Source: Streptomyces sp. AV19 (GTDB lineage: Bacteria; Actinomycetota; Actinomycetes; Streptomycetales; Streptomycetaceae). From it: a stretch of DNA of 36,171 nt. How positions within the stretch are numbered: the first letter of the stretch is position 1; each line of letters begins with the position of its first letter. Below are positions 6,987 to 15,061 of this stretch, piece after piece. The notes beneath the pieces are model-generated. The model saw only the letters and a program-made list of their open reading frames with translations, was not told the DNA's origin and did no database searches. Location of the stretch: the NCBI RefSeq assembly GCF_015999245.1, contig NZ_JAEAMR010000010.1:438787-474957 (forward strand), given 5' to 3'. The translations under genes and the position numbers were made by a program.

Positions 6987-8276
6987 CTAACGCATGCCCC
7001 CTCCGGCCATCAGTACGACACGGGCGAGCTCCGCATGGCAGATGTCGCTGTGCGCGCCCGAGGGCGGACCGCCGCGCCGGACGACCTCGCCGGCGTCGAC
7101 GTTGACGCAGCCGGACGCCGGCAGGCCGTCCGCCAGGGCCTCGGCCAGGGGGAGCGCGGCGCAGTCGGGCACGGCCCGCATGCCGTCGTGGCCCATGGCG
7201 CCCCACCGGGACTCGTCCAGCCCCAGCAGCGATTCGGAGTCCCCCGACAGCCGGGAGGCGATCGGGTAGAGCGTGCCGAGCGCCATGTCGTGCCGGGACC
7301 AGCAGCAGGCCACGGCGCCGGCGACCCGCGCCGGCGCGTCGCTCAGGACGCCGGCGCGGCCGGGCGCGAAGGGCAGCCGGGGCGTGAACGCGTAGTGCGA
7401 GAAGGCGCCTTGGAGCAGGGTGAGCGACTGGACGCGGACGCCGTCGGGGAGTCCGCCGGGCGCGAAGGAGACCAGCCGGGCGCCGAAGCTGTGCCCCGCC
7501 AGATGCGCCCGCAACTCCGGTGCCCGGGCGGCGAGTTCACCCAGTGCCGGGCCGAGGCCCTGGCGGCCCACGACGCCGGCCCGGCGCTTCATCTCCCAGT
7601 ACGTGCCCTGCCGCAGCAGCTCCAGCGCGCCGCGCCACACCCGCTTGAGCACGCCGCCGAACAGGCCGGGGGCCGGCGGGGCCAGGGACTCCAGCGCGGT
7701 GGCGAACGCGTCGCAGACCTCCACCGCGCTCTGGGTGAACATCACCGGGACCGTGGGCTCCGAGTCGGTGTCCCGGACCCAGGCCCCGTCCGTGCCGTTG
7801 CGGTCGGCCTCCCGGGGACGGGGGCTGACCAGGGTGCGCACCAGCCCGGTGAACTCCTCCAGCCGGGCCCGGTCGGCGGGTTGCCGTTCGGCCAGTTCGG
7901 CGAGGCGGCCGATGACCGCGTCCCGGTCGGGGAAGGCGAGCGCCAGGGCCTCCCGGGTGCCGGGCGGCAGCCCCGGCCGGTCGGGGGCGGCGGCCAACGG
8001 CAGCCAGTCGGGCACCCCTTCGTCCGTGAACCGCATCGAGGGCCAGATGATCCCGCAGAATCCGAGGCGGGGACGGTCGGGGAACTTGGCGAAGAAGGCG
8101 TCGTAGAGACCGGTGGCCGTCGAGCGCGTGTTGTTCCATCCGTGCGCGAAGACGACGAGATCGGTGAGGTGTTCGTCGGCGACGCCCCGGAGCAGGGCGT
8201 CCAGTTCGCGCCGGTCCGCGCGCCCGTTCTTGTCGAAGGTCAGTTCCCAGTACGGCCGCACGCTCGTGCCCGCCAT
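6987..8276 (-). CDS. Alpha/beta-hydrolase fold protein (serine hydrolase)
   Basis: 429 aa. The nucleophile elbow GHSFG (261-265, S263) sits in HLAGHSFGARLVSF, and an oxyanion-type segment VVFAHGWNN (41-49) precedes it, so the fold and mechanism are clear. A plausible acid is D330 (WSRHDMALG), and the histidine may be H409 or H414 near the C-terminus (GAHSDICH). A long insertion (about 85-180) with charged, proline-rich stretches separates the oxyanion strand from the nucleophile. There is no signal peptide, so it is probably cytoplasmic. The ATG has GGAGGTGTC just upstream. Substrate is unknown; an esterase or lipase-like role is the safest reading. It is divergent from a TetR gene across 199 bp, with TTGACA at 8322-8317 as a possible -35. 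Confidence 0.85.
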   Translation of the reverse strand: MAGTSVRPYWELTFDKNGRADRRELDALLRGVADEHLTDLVVFAHGWNNTRSTATGLYDAFFAKFPDRPRLGFCGIIWPSMRFTDEGVPDWLPLAAAPDRPGLPPGTREALALAFPDRDAVIGRLAELAERQPADRARLEEFTGLVRTLVSPRPREADRNGTDGAWVRDTDSEPTVPVMFTQSAVEVCDAFATALESLAPPAPGLFGGVLKRVWRGALELLRQGTYWEMKRRAGVVGRQGLGPALGELAARAPELRAHLAGHSFGARLVSFAPGGLPDGVRVQSLTLLQGAFSHYAFTPRLPFAPGRAGVLSDAPARVAGAVACCWSRHDMALGTLYPIASRLSGDSESLLGLDESRWGAMGHDGMRAVPDCAALPLAEALADGLPASGCVNVDAGEVVRRGGPPSGAHSDICHAELARVVLMAGGGMR

Positions 8277-8475
8277 GACACCTCCTACCCCTCCGGTGTG
8301 GAGCGCATGGTCCTGCTGTCAAGGGGGCCTGTCCAGGGGGCGGCGGGGTGGGATTCCGTGCGACGGGCAGGCGTGCGGACACCGCCGCGAGCTCTCGAAC
8401 GGGTGGGTGGCAAGATCCCCCGGGGGAGGCCGCGTGCCCGGCGCGGCACCGCAGTTGAAGAGGGGTGGGGTTCAA

Positions 8476-9081
8476 TTGGGGCCGACGAGGAGAACGAAGA
8501 CCTGTCCCGGCGACCGGCCGGTGCCGCAGCGGCTGCTGGCCGCCGCGACCCGGCTCTTCGCGGACCGGGGGTACGACCGGACGTCCGTCCAGGAGATCGT
8601 CGAGGCGGCCGGGGTCACGAAGGGGGCGCTGTACCACTACTTCGGGTCGAAGGACGACCTGTTGCACGAGATCTACGCGCGGGTGCTGCGGGTGCAGCAG
8701 GAACGGCTCGACGCGGTGGCGGCGTCGGACGCGCCGGTGGAGGAACGGCTGCGCGCGGCGGCGGTGGACGTCGCGGTGACGACGATCGAGAACCTCGACG
8801 ACACGAAGATCTTCTTCCGGTCGATGCATCAGCTCGGGCCGGAGAAGTACCGGCAGGTGCGTGCCGAACGGCGGCGGTACCACGAGCGCTTCCGCGCGCT
8901 GATCGAGGAGGGGCAGAGGGCGGGGGTGTTCAGCGGGGGGACGCCGACGGATCTGGTGGTGGACTACCACTTCGGGTCGTTGCACCACTTGAGCAGTTGG
9001 TACCGGCCGGATGGCCCGCTGACGTCCCGTCAGGTTGCTGAGCACTTGGCGGACTTGCTGCTGCGGGCGTTGCGCCCGTAG
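8476..9081 (+). CDS. TetR-family transcriptional regulator
   Basis: 201 aa from a TTG at 8476, preceded by AGGGGTGGGG; the upstream open frame has no better start, and a GTG at about 8521 would cut into the first helix. The helix-turn-helix is canonical: AAATRLFADRGYDRTSVQEI, VTKGALYHYFGSKDDLLHEI (about 20-65). The C-terminal half (KIFFRSMHQLGPEKYRQV and DYHFGSLHHLSSWYRPDG) is the usual all-helical ligand domain with aromatic and histidine-rich pockets. Its ligand is unknown. It is divergent from the alpha/beta hydrolase, which may be its target, and convergent with the MBL gene, from which a strong hairpin separates it. Confidence 0.9.
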   Translation: MGPTRRTKTCPGDRPVPQRLLAAATRLFADRGYDRTSVQEIVEAAGVTKGALYHYFGSKDDLLHEIYARVLRVQQERLDAVAASDAPVEERLRAAAVDVAVTTIENLDDTKIFFRSMHQLGPEKYRQVRAERRRYHERFRALIEEGQRAGVFSGGTPTDLVVDYHFGSLHHLSSWYRPDGPLTSRQVAEHLADLLLRALRP

Positions 9082-9089
9082 GGGGTTTG

Positions 9090-9124
9090 CCCCGGACCCT
9101 CCCTCTCCGGGGGAGGGTCCGGGG
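9090..9124. terminator. Bidirectional terminator hairpin
   Basis: A perfect 14-bp stem (CCCCGGACCCTCCC with its complement) closes a 7-base loop between the convergent TetR and MBL genes. There is no T tract, as is common in Streptomyces. Confidence 0.85.
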
Positions 9125-9131
9125 CGCATCC

Positions 9132-10085
9132 CTACGCGTGGCAGGCCAGCGGCCGGCCGCCGTTCATCGTCGCCATGTCCCGCAACACCGCCGCCAGATC
9201 CAGCGGCGCCCCGTCCAAGTCCGCATACGCCCGGTGCAAGTTCCCCACCAGCCGCTCGCTCTCCTGCAACTGCGCGAACTCCCCGAGATCCGCGCCCCGC
9301 GCCACCTCCAGCGGGGAGCGCCCCGCCGCCCGGCCCTCCCGCGCCAGTTCCTCCACGAACCGCAAATACCGCTCGACCGTGTCGAAGACCCCGGGATCCG
9401 TGACCCGCCCGTGCCCCGGCACCACCACCTCCGCGTCCAGCCCCCGCAGCACCTCCAGCGCCCGCAGCGACCCGGCCAGCGAGCCGAACGGGATGAACGG
9501 GGTGCCCCCGTTGAAGACCAGGTCCCCGGTGAAGACGATGCGCCGCTGCGGCAGCCAGACCACCGTGTCGCCCACCGTGTGCGCGGGGCCGGGGTGGAAG
9601 AGCCGCACCTCGGTGTCGCCGATGTGCAGCGTGAGGGAGTCGGTGTACGTGAGCGTGGCGGGCGTGATGCGCACGTCCCCGTACTCCACCGACGGCCAGA
9701 TCGCGTGCAGTTGGTGGCCGACGGCCAGCGTCTGCTCCCGGCAGCCGGCGTGGCCGATGATCGTCGCGCCGTCGGCGGCGAAGACGCCGTTGCCGTACGT
9801 GTGGTCGCCGTGGTGGTGCGTGTTGACGACCAGGGACGGCGCCGGCGCCCCGCTCGCCGCGACCGCGTCGCGCAGCAGCTCCGCGCGCCGCACGGTCGGC
9901 GCGGTGTCGATCAGCAGGGTCCGGTCCCCGTCGGTGACGAACCCCGCGTTGTTCAGGCACCAGCCGCCGTCCGGCTGGACGTAGGCGCTCACCCCGGGCG
10001 CCAGCGGCACGGTGTAGGGCTCGGGGACCGCCGAGGGGCCGTGCGCGGCCTCGGCGGTCGGGGACGTACGGGTACTGCTCGACAT
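9132..10085 (-). CDS. MBL-fold metallo-hydrolase
   Basis: 317 aa from the ATG at 10085 (GGAGAGG six bases upstream). The metallo-beta-lactamase signature is complete: H90-x-H92-x-D94-H95 in THHHGDH, H169 in PGPAHTVGD, D188 in FTGDLVF and H225 in VPGHG, enough for a two-zinc site. It lacks class B beta-lactamase features and looks like the broad glyoxalase II/SdsA-like/cyclase-type group. There is no signal peptide. It follows marR by 56 bases on the same strand and is probably co-transcribed, so it may detoxify or hydrolyse a compound sensed by MarR. The substrate cannot be read from sequence. Confidence 0.9.
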   Translation of the reverse strand: MSSSTRTSPTAEAAHGPSAVPEPYTVPLAPGVSAYVQPDGGWCLNNAGFVTDGDRTLLIDTAPTVRRAELLRDAVAASGAPAPSLVVNTHHHGDHTYGNGVFAADGATIIGHAGCREQTLAVGHQLHAIWPSVEYGDVRITPATLTYTDSLTLHIGDTEVRLFHPGPAHTVGDTVVWLPQRRIVFTGDLVFNGGTPFIPFGSLAGSLRALEVLRGLDAEVVVPGHGRVTDPGVFDTVERYLRFVEELAREGRAAGRSPLEVARGADLGEFAQLQESERLVGNLHRAYADLDGAPLDLAAVLRDMATMNGGRPLACHA

Positions 10086-10141
10086 CTGCGCGCCTCTCCT
10101 CATCACCGGACAGGCCGTCAGAATACGGGGAACCGCCGAGG

Positions 10142-10576
10142 TCAGACGCCCGGCCGCAGCCCGTCCCGCAGCCGCTCCAGCAGGGCGTAGAGCGCGGTCC
10201 GCTCCTCCTCGCCGAGCGCGTCCAGGGCGGTGTGCGTGGCGTGCATCCCGGCCCTGACCCGGCGGATCGTCTCGAGCCCCTCGTCCGTGGCGACCACGTT
10301 CTTCACCCGGCGGTCGGACGGGTCGGGCTCGCGGCGCACCAGGCCCCGGGCCTCCAGCCGGTCCACGATGCCGGTGACGTTGGACGCGTCGCACGCCAGC
10401 AGGGTGGCGAGGCCGCGCATCGGCACCGGGCCCTTGAGGTGGGCGAGCAGCTTGGCCTGTACGCCGGTGAGGCCGTGCCGGGCCGCCGAGGCGGAGAAGT
10501 CCTGCCACTGGGCGGTGCCGAGGGCCGCCACCAGTTCCAGGAGCCGGGCCTTGGTCGGGGAGGTAGGGGCGGTCAT
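10142..10576 (-). CDS. MarR-family transcriptional regulator
   Basis: 144 aa from the ATG at 10576; an in-frame TTG at 10594 is also possible because the predicted start point is near 10597. The winged helix is clear: MRGLATLLACDASNVTGIVD as recognition region, then RLEARGLVRREPDPSDRR, the conserved DxRxx wing. Members bind palindromes as dimers and are released by small aromatics or oxidants. It is divergent from an MFS efflux gene, and three related palindromes overlap both promoters, so repression of itself, the MBL gene and the efflux operon is very likely. Confidence 0.92.
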   Translation of the reverse strand: MTAPTSPTKARLLELVAALGTAQWQDFSASAARHGLTGVQAKLLAHLKGPVPMRGLATLLACDASNVTGIVDRLEARGLVRREPDPSDRRVKNVVATDEGLETIRRVRAGMHATHTALDALGEEERTALYALLERLRDGLRPGV

Positions 10577-10590
10577 GCGGCCCAGTCTAC

Positions 10591-10602
10591 TCAAGAGCTT
10601 GA
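10591..10602. promoter_or_regulatory. MarR operator candidate, site O3
   Basis: TCAAGAGCTTGA is a perfect 12-bp palindrome placed at the expected start point of marR. It shares the TCAAG/CTTGA halves of the two other sites. Confidence 0.5.
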
Positions 10603-10603
10603 G

Positions 10604-10632
10604 GCCCTAAAACATTAACTTGACTACTTCAA
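10604..10632 (-). promoter_or_regulatory. marR promoter (-35 TTGAAG, 17 bp, -10 TAGGGC)
   Basis: On the minus strand TTGAAG (10632-10627) and TAGGGC (10609-10604) are 17 bases apart. The -35 box lies inside the operator at 10618-10634. Confidence 0.55.
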
Positions 10633-10634
10633 GT
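10618..10634. promoter_or_regulatory. MarR operator candidate, site O1
   Basis: ACTTGA-CTACT-TCAAGT is an inverted repeat with perfect 6-bp arms; its inner part TACTTCAAGTA is also a palindrome. It overlaps the -35 boxes of both divergent promoters. Confidence 0.7.
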
Positions 10635-10648
10635 ATCGGGTCTAGCTT
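10620..10648 (+). promoter_or_regulatory. MFS operon promoter (-35 TTGACT, 17 bp, -10 TAGCTT)
   Basis: TTGACT (10620-10625) and TAGCTT (10643-10648) are 17 bases apart. The leader to the MFS start codon is about 55 nt and contains operator O2. Confidence 0.65.
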
Positions 10649-10657
10649 TGCCCGGTT

Positions 10658-10674
10658 GCTTGATGACTTCAAGC
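10658..10674. promoter_or_regulatory. MarR operator candidate, site O2
   Basis: GCTTGA-TGACT-TCAAGC has the same geometry as O1 and lies exactly 40 bp from it, just downstream of the expected start point of the MFS operon. Confidence 0.7.
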
Positions 10675-10710
10675 ATCAATGTCATGAAGCAACCGGAGGA
10701 AAGCGCTCCC

Positions 10711-12216
10711 ATGAACCCCCCGCCGACGTCCTCGCCGACCCCCTCGCGCCCACCGAGGAACGAGACCCTGACCGTCTTCGCCCTGAGCCTCGCGGCGATG
10801 GTGGTCTCGATGATGCAGACCCTGGTCGTGCCGATCCTCGGCCTCATCCGGAACGACCTGGAGACCTCCTCCGCCAGCGTCAGCTGGGTCACCACCGCGA
10901 CCCTGCTCTCCGCCGCCGTCTTCACCCCGCTGCTCGGCCGCTTCGGCGACCAGCACGGCAAGAAGAAGACGCTCGTCGGCGTCCTCGTCGTCATGGTCGC
11001 CGGGTCCGTCCTGGCCGCCGTGACCCACTCCCTGCTCTGGCTGATCGTCGGCCGGGTGCTCCAGGGCGCCGCCACGGCGATCTTCCCGCTGGCGCTCTCC
11101 GTCCTCCGCGAGGAGGTCCGTCCGGCCAGGCTGCCCGGCGCCATGGCCATGGTCAGCGGCACCCTCGCCTTCGGCAGCGGCCTGGCGCTCGTCGCCACCG
11201 GCCTGCTCACCTCGGGCGACGACCCCGACTACCGCAGCGCCTTCTGGCTGGCCACCGGCCTGGCCGCGCTCGCCCTGGTGGCCGTCGCCGCCCTCGTCCC
11301 CGCCACCCGCGAGACCACCGGCGGCCGCACCGACGTCCTCGGCGCCCTCACCCTGGCCGCCACCCTCGTCCTGCTCCTGCTGCCCATCACCCAGGGGCAC
11401 GAGTGGGGCTGGGGCTCGGGCCGCACCCTCGGCTGCTTCACCGGCGCCGTGGTGACGGCCGTCGTGTGGGTCCTCGTCGAGCGCCGGGTGCGCGAACCGC
11501 TGGTGGACATGCGGATGTTCGTCCACCGGCCGGTGCTCTTCGCCAACCTCGCCGGACTCCTCGTCGGCTTCGGCTCCTTCGCCCTCTTCATCGGCGTCTC
11601 CTACCTGGTGCAGATGCCCTCACGGATCGCGGGCTACGGCTTCGACGCGACCGTGCTGCGCGCCTCCGTGGAGTTCCTGCTGCCCAGCACGATCGTCTCG
11701 CTGCTGGCCGCGCCCGTCGGCGGCAAGCTGGTGCGCCGCCACGGCCCGCGCCCGGTGCTGCTGCTCGCCTCGCTGATCGGCACCGCGGGCTTCGTCTGGA
11801 TCGCCCTCGACCACGGGCACGCCTTCTCCGTGATCGCCGCCGGAATGTTCGTCGGCGCCGGCATCAGCTTCGGCTACGCGGCCATGCCCGCAGTGATCGT
11901 CACCAGCGTGCCGCCGCATCAGACGGGCATCGCCAACGGCATCAACTCCATCTCCCGCTCCACCGGCAGCGCCATCGGCAGCGCGATGATCACGACCGTG
12001 CTGGCCTCGAAGAGCATCGGGCACCTGCCGCCGGGCGCGCCCGCGCTGCCCGCCGAGAGACAGTTCACCCTGACCTTCGTGATCGCCGGCACCGCGTTCC
12101 TCCTCGTCTCGCTGGTCGCATGGCTGGGACTGCGCGGAACACACGCCCGGCGGCCCGCTGCGGTGGCGGGCTCCGCCCCGGCGTCGGACGCTGAAACCGC
12201 AGGCGCCACGCGCTGA
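10711..12216 (+). CDS. MFS multidrug efflux transporter (EmrB/QacA, DHA2 type)
   Basis: 501 aa. The ATG at 10711 is chosen over upstream ATGs because CCGGAGGA lies ten bases before it. About 14 hydrophobic helices are visible, the number for the DHA2 drug:H+ antiporter group. Motif A is GRFGDQHGKKK after helix 2, and a motif C-like segment (SGTLAFGSGLALVATGLL) is in helix 5. It should export lipophilic drugs or a self-made compound across the cell membrane. It is controlled from a promoter overlapped by MarR-type operators and followed 28 bases later by an oxidoreductase. The exported compound is not evident. Confidence 0.93.
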   Translation: MNPPPTSSPTPSRPPRNETLTVFALSLAAMVVSMMQTLVVPILGLIRNDLETSSASVSWVTTATLLSAAVFTPLLGRFGDQHGKKKTLVGVLVVMVAGSVLAAVTHSLLWLIVGRVLQGAATAIFPLALSVLREEVRPARLPGAMAMVSGTLAFGSGLALVATGLLTSGDDPDYRSAFWLATGLAALALVAVAALVPATRETTGGRTDVLGALTLAATLVLLLLPITQGHEWGWGSGRTLGCFTGAVVTAVVWVLVERRVREPLVDMRMFVHRPVLFANLAGLLVGFGSFALFIGVSYLVQMPSRIAGYGFDATVLRASVEFLLPSTIVSLLAAPVGGKLVRRHGPRPVLLLASLIGTAGFVWIALDHGHAFSVIAAGMFVGAGISFGYAAMPAVIVTSVPPHQTGIANGINSISRSTGSAIGSAMITTVLASKSIGHLPPGAPALPAERQFTLTFVIAGTAFLLVSLVAWLGLRGTHARRPAAVAGSAPASDAETAGATR

Positions 12217-12244
12217 ACACGAGACCGAACCGAGGAGCACGAAC

Positions 12245-13165
12245 ATGAAGGCTGTCAGCTACCGCGCCTACGGCGGGCCCGAGGTCCTGGAGTACGGAGA
12301 GGTCCCCGAGCCCACGGTCGGCCCGGACTCCGTGCTGGTCAGGGTCCGGGCGGCGGCAGTCAACCCGGTGGACTGGAAGGCCCAGGCCGGCTACCTGGAC
12401 GGGATGATCAGCCCGGTCTTCCCGGTCGTCCCCGGCTGGGACGTGGCCGGCACCGTCGAGCGGCTCGGCGCGGACACGCCCGAGTTCGCGGTCGGCGACG
12501 AGGTCATCGGCTACGTCCGGGAGGACTTCCTCTCCCGGGGGACGTACGCCGAGCTCGTGGCCGCCCCCGTACGGACGCTGGCCCGCAAGCCCGGCAACCT
12601 CACCTTCGAGCAGGCCGCGGGCCTCCCGCTGGCCGGGCTGACCGCCTACCAGGCGCTCCGGGCGGCCCACCTCACGCACCGGGACACGGTGCTCGTGCAC
12701 GGCGCGGCGGGCGGGGTCGGATCGATGGCGGTCCAGCTCGCGCGCAACGCGGGCGCGCGGGTCATCGGGACGGCGAGCGAGCGCAACCACGCGTACCTGC
12801 GCACGCTGGGCGCCGAGCCGCTGGTGTACGGGGAGGGGCTCGTCGACCGCTTCCGGGCCCTGGCGCCGGAGGGGGCGAGCGTGGTGCTCGACCTGGTCGG
12901 GGGCGGTGTGATCCGGACATCCCAGCACATCACCGTGCCCGACGCCCGGCTCGTCTCGATCGTGGACCCGTCGGTGACGGAACTGGGCGGACACCTGCTG
13001 TGGGTCCGCCCGGACGCGGCCGACCTGGCGGCACTGACCCACCTGGCGGAGCGGGGGCGGTTGTCCGTGGAGGTGGCGGAGGTGTTCCCGCTGGAGCGGG
13101 CGGCGGACGCGCAGCGGGTGAGTGCGGAGGGGCACACGCGGGGGAAGCTGGTGCTGGTGCCGTAG
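12245..13165 (+). CDS. NADPH:quinone oxidoreductase-like MDR protein
   Basis: 306 aa, a normal length for the zinc-free medium-chain reductase group. The GroES-like N-terminus (about 1-120) holds AAAVNPVDWK and PVVPGWDVAGTVERLG; the Rossmann part has VHGAAGGVGSMAVQLA (AAGGVG at 154-159) for NADP(H). Zinc-binding cysteines of alcohol dehydrogenases are missing, so quinone or enone reduction is expected. The ATG has GAGGAGCACGAAC before it. It is 28 bases behind the MFS gene and presumably part of the same MarR-controlled response. Confidence 0.92.
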   Translation: MKAVSYRAYGGPEVLEYGEVPEPTVGPDSVLVRVRAAAVNPVDWKAQAGYLDGMISPVFPVVPGWDVAGTVERLGADTPEFAVGDEVIGYVREDFLSRGTYAELVAAPVRTLARKPGNLTFEQAAGLPLAGLTAYQALRAAHLTHRDTVLVHGAAGGVGSMAVQLARNAGARVIGTASERNHAYLRTLGAEPLVYGEGLVDRFRALAPEGASVVLDLVGGGVIRTSQHITVPDARLVSIVDPSVTELGGHLLWVRPDAADLAALTHLAERGRLSVEVAEVFPLERAADAQRVSAEGHTRGKLVLVP

Positions 13166-13173
13166 GGGTTTCT

Positions 13174-13389
13174 CCCCGCCCCGCCCTTTCACCGTTTCCT
13201 CCGGGGCAGGCCCCGGGCCCGGCACCGCCCTCCGGGCGGTGAGCGGGGGCTGCGCCCCCTGCACCCCGCGGGGTCCGGGGCAGAGCCCCGGAGCGGGGTG
13301 CAGGGGGCGCAGCCCCCGCTCACCGCCCGGAGGGCGGTGCCGGGCCCCGGGGCCTGCCCCGGAAGAAACGGTGAAAGGGCGGGGCGGGG
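13174..13389. repeat. Inverted-repeat element B (216 bp, about 96-bp arms)
   Basis: Left arm 13174-13269 and right arm 13293-13389 are reverse complements apart from one C/T difference and one extra G. The 23-base centre folds into its own hairpin (TCCGGGGC-AGA-GCCCCGGA). The outer core GCCCTTTCACCGTTTC matches element A. It fills the whole gap between convergent genes: its ends are 8 and 6 bases from the two stop codons. It can form one cruciform or act as a two-way terminator. Confidence 0.92.
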
Positions 13390-13395
13390 GCACCA

Positions 13396-13929
13396 TCACC
13401 CGTCACGGCGCCACGCCCGCAGCCTCCTCCACGCCTCCAGCCCGTCCGGCACCCACTCCCACTCCGGAAGCCGCGCTTCGAGCTCGTCCTCCGCGAGGAA
13501 GGAATGCCAGGCCACCTCCGACACCTGCGGCCTGACCGCCAGGTCGCACCGCACCTCGTACACCCCCGACCACCACTCCCCGAACCCCTCCGACCGGAAG
13601 AGGAAGCGGAACAACGGCGTCGGCGCCGAAAGCCCCCGCACCCCCAGCTCCTCCTCCGCCTCCCGCAGCGCCGCCGCGTCGTACGTCTCGCCCGCCCCGA
13701 GCACCCCGCCCACGAACATGTCGTACCGCGACGGGAAGATCAGCTTCCGCGCCGTCCGCCGGTGGACGAAGATCCGCCCCTCCGCGTCCCGCACCTGCAC
13801 GAACGTGCAGCGGTGGCGCAGCCGCCGGGCGTAGACCTCGCCCCGGGGCGCCTGCCCCACGACGCGGTCGTGCTCGTCGACGACGTCGAGGATCTCGTCG
13901 GCCGAAAGTCCCTGCGCATCCATGGTCAT
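13396..13929 (-). CDS. NUDIX hydrolase
   Basis: 177 aa. The Nudix box is exact: G75-x5-E81-x7-R89-E90-x-E92-E93-x-x-G96 (GVLGAGETYDAAALREAEEE). The N-terminal lead-in DEILDVVDEHDRVVGQAPRG and HRCTFVQV..GRIFVHRR resemble the YfcD/isopentenyl-diphosphate-isomerase-like Nudix group, which hydrolyse X-linked diphosphates. The exact substrate is unknown. The start is ATG 13929, with a second ATG two codons later. It follows the DMT transporter by 12 bases, so the two are one operon. Its stop is 6 bases from element B. Confidence 0.92.
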   Translation of the reverse strand: MTMDAQGLSADEILDVVDEHDRVVGQAPRGEVYARRLRHRCTFVQVRDAEGRIFVHRRTARKLIFPSRYDMFVGGVLGAGETYDAAALREAEEELGVRGLSAPTPLFRFLFRSEGFGEWWSGVYEVRCDLAVRPQVSEVAWHSFLAEDELEARLPEWEWVPDGLEAWRRLRAWRRDG

Positions 13930-13941
13930 GGGGCCATCACA

Positions 13942-14823
13942 TCAGCGCGGCTGCAGATCCCGCACCCTCTCCTCCGTCATTCCGGACGGCATCGCCGGAT
14001 GCCGCCCGATCAGCACGATCCCCACCACGATCGCCGCCAGCCCCGCCGCCTGCCAGGCCAGCGCCCCCGGCGAGGTCCGCAGCCGGTCGCCGAGGAACCC
14101 CACCCCGCAGATGATCCCCGCCAGCGGCTGGGCCGCGGTCAGCGCGGGCAGGGACATCCGCAGCGGCGCCGTCTCGAAGGCGCTCTGCACCAGCACCAGC
14201 CCGGTGACGCCCAGCGCCAGCACCGCGTAGGGCTGCCAGCTGACGACCAGCGCGGCCGGGCCGCCGTGCGTCCAGCGCTCCCCGCTGACCCGGGTCAGGG
14301 CGTCCTGGACGCCGTACAGCAGGCCCGCCGCCACGGCCAGCGTCGCCGCCTCCGCGCTCATCCGCAGCCGTTTGGAGACCGCCGCCAGCACCAGCGCGCC
14401 GCCGATCATCACGCCGACGATCAGCCAGTGCCGCAGCGGGTCGGTCACCGAGTGCCCGCCCTGCGGGCGCCCCGCGACGATGAAGGCGGTCACGCCGCCG
14501 GCCAGCAGCCACAGCCCGCCCCAGCCGGTCAGGCCCAGCGGCTGCTTGGTCTGCCACCGGGAGAGGGCCATCGCGAACAGCAGGTTCGTCGCCAGCAGCG
14601 GCTCCACCAGCGAGATCTCCCCGCTGCCCAGTGCCACCGCGCCCAGCGCCATGCCGCACACCATCAGGCCCAGGCCCGCCAGCCAGCGCGGCATCCGCAC
14701 CAGGTCGAGCAGCAGCCGGAAGGAGAGGAAGTCGCTCATGGGGGCCCGCTGCGCCGCGTTCTGCTGGAGGACGAACCCGAAGCCCAGGCAGAGGGCCGCG
14801 CTCAGAGCGAAGGCGAAGACCAT
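13942..14823 (-). CDS. DMT-superfamily membrane transporter (EamA-like)
   Basis: 293 aa with about nine or ten hydrophobic helices starting at residue 2 and a short positively charged tail (EERVRDLQPR). The two-half arrangement, small helices and conserved spots such as SLVEPLLATNLLFAMALSRW and AAQPLAGIICGVGFLGDRL (the late EamA motif with acidic/basic residues after the helix) fit drug/metabolite exporters. The substrate is unknown. The start ATG has GAGG about ten bases upstream. It is first in a two-gene operon with the NUDIX hydrolase, facing away from the TPR/APC pair; the 238-bp gap has TTGACG at about 14981 but no clean promoter pair. Confidence 0.88.
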   Translation of the reverse strand: MVFAFALSAALCLGFGFVLQQNAAQRAPMSDFLSFRLLLDLVRMPRWLAGLGLMVCGMALGAVALGSGEISLVEPLLATNLLFAMALSRWQTKQPLGLTGWGGLWLLAGGVTAFIVAGRPQGGHSVTDPLRHWLIVGVMIGGALVLAAVSKRLRMSAEAATLAVAAGLLYGVQDALTRVSGERWTHGGPAALVVSWQPYAVLALGVTGLVLVQSAFETAPLRMSLPALTAAQPLAGIICGVGFLGDRLRTSPGALAWQAAGLAAIVVGIVLIGRHPAMPSGMTEERVRDLQPR

Positions 14824-15061
14824 ACGTCGCGCACCTCAAGACCGGCCGGAGGTCGGGGACTTGACCCGAGGGACTTGGCCCGAGAACGATAGCCGCCTCA
14901 TGGGCGTTGCACGGTACGAGTACCCCCCTTTCGGACGTTCATCCAGACCCGTCCGGACCGCCCTGCGGGTTCCCGCCACCGCCCTTGACGGAAACCTGTG
15001 ACTAACGCTTTGCTGTCAGTGATCAACTTCTGCCGTGGAGGACCGTGGAGGACGCTCGCCG

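Noticed and set aside
8277..8475. TTGACA (8322-8317) as a full promoter for the alpha/beta hydrolase
   Set aside because: No TAnnnT box lies 16-19 bases downstream, so only the -35 half is supported.
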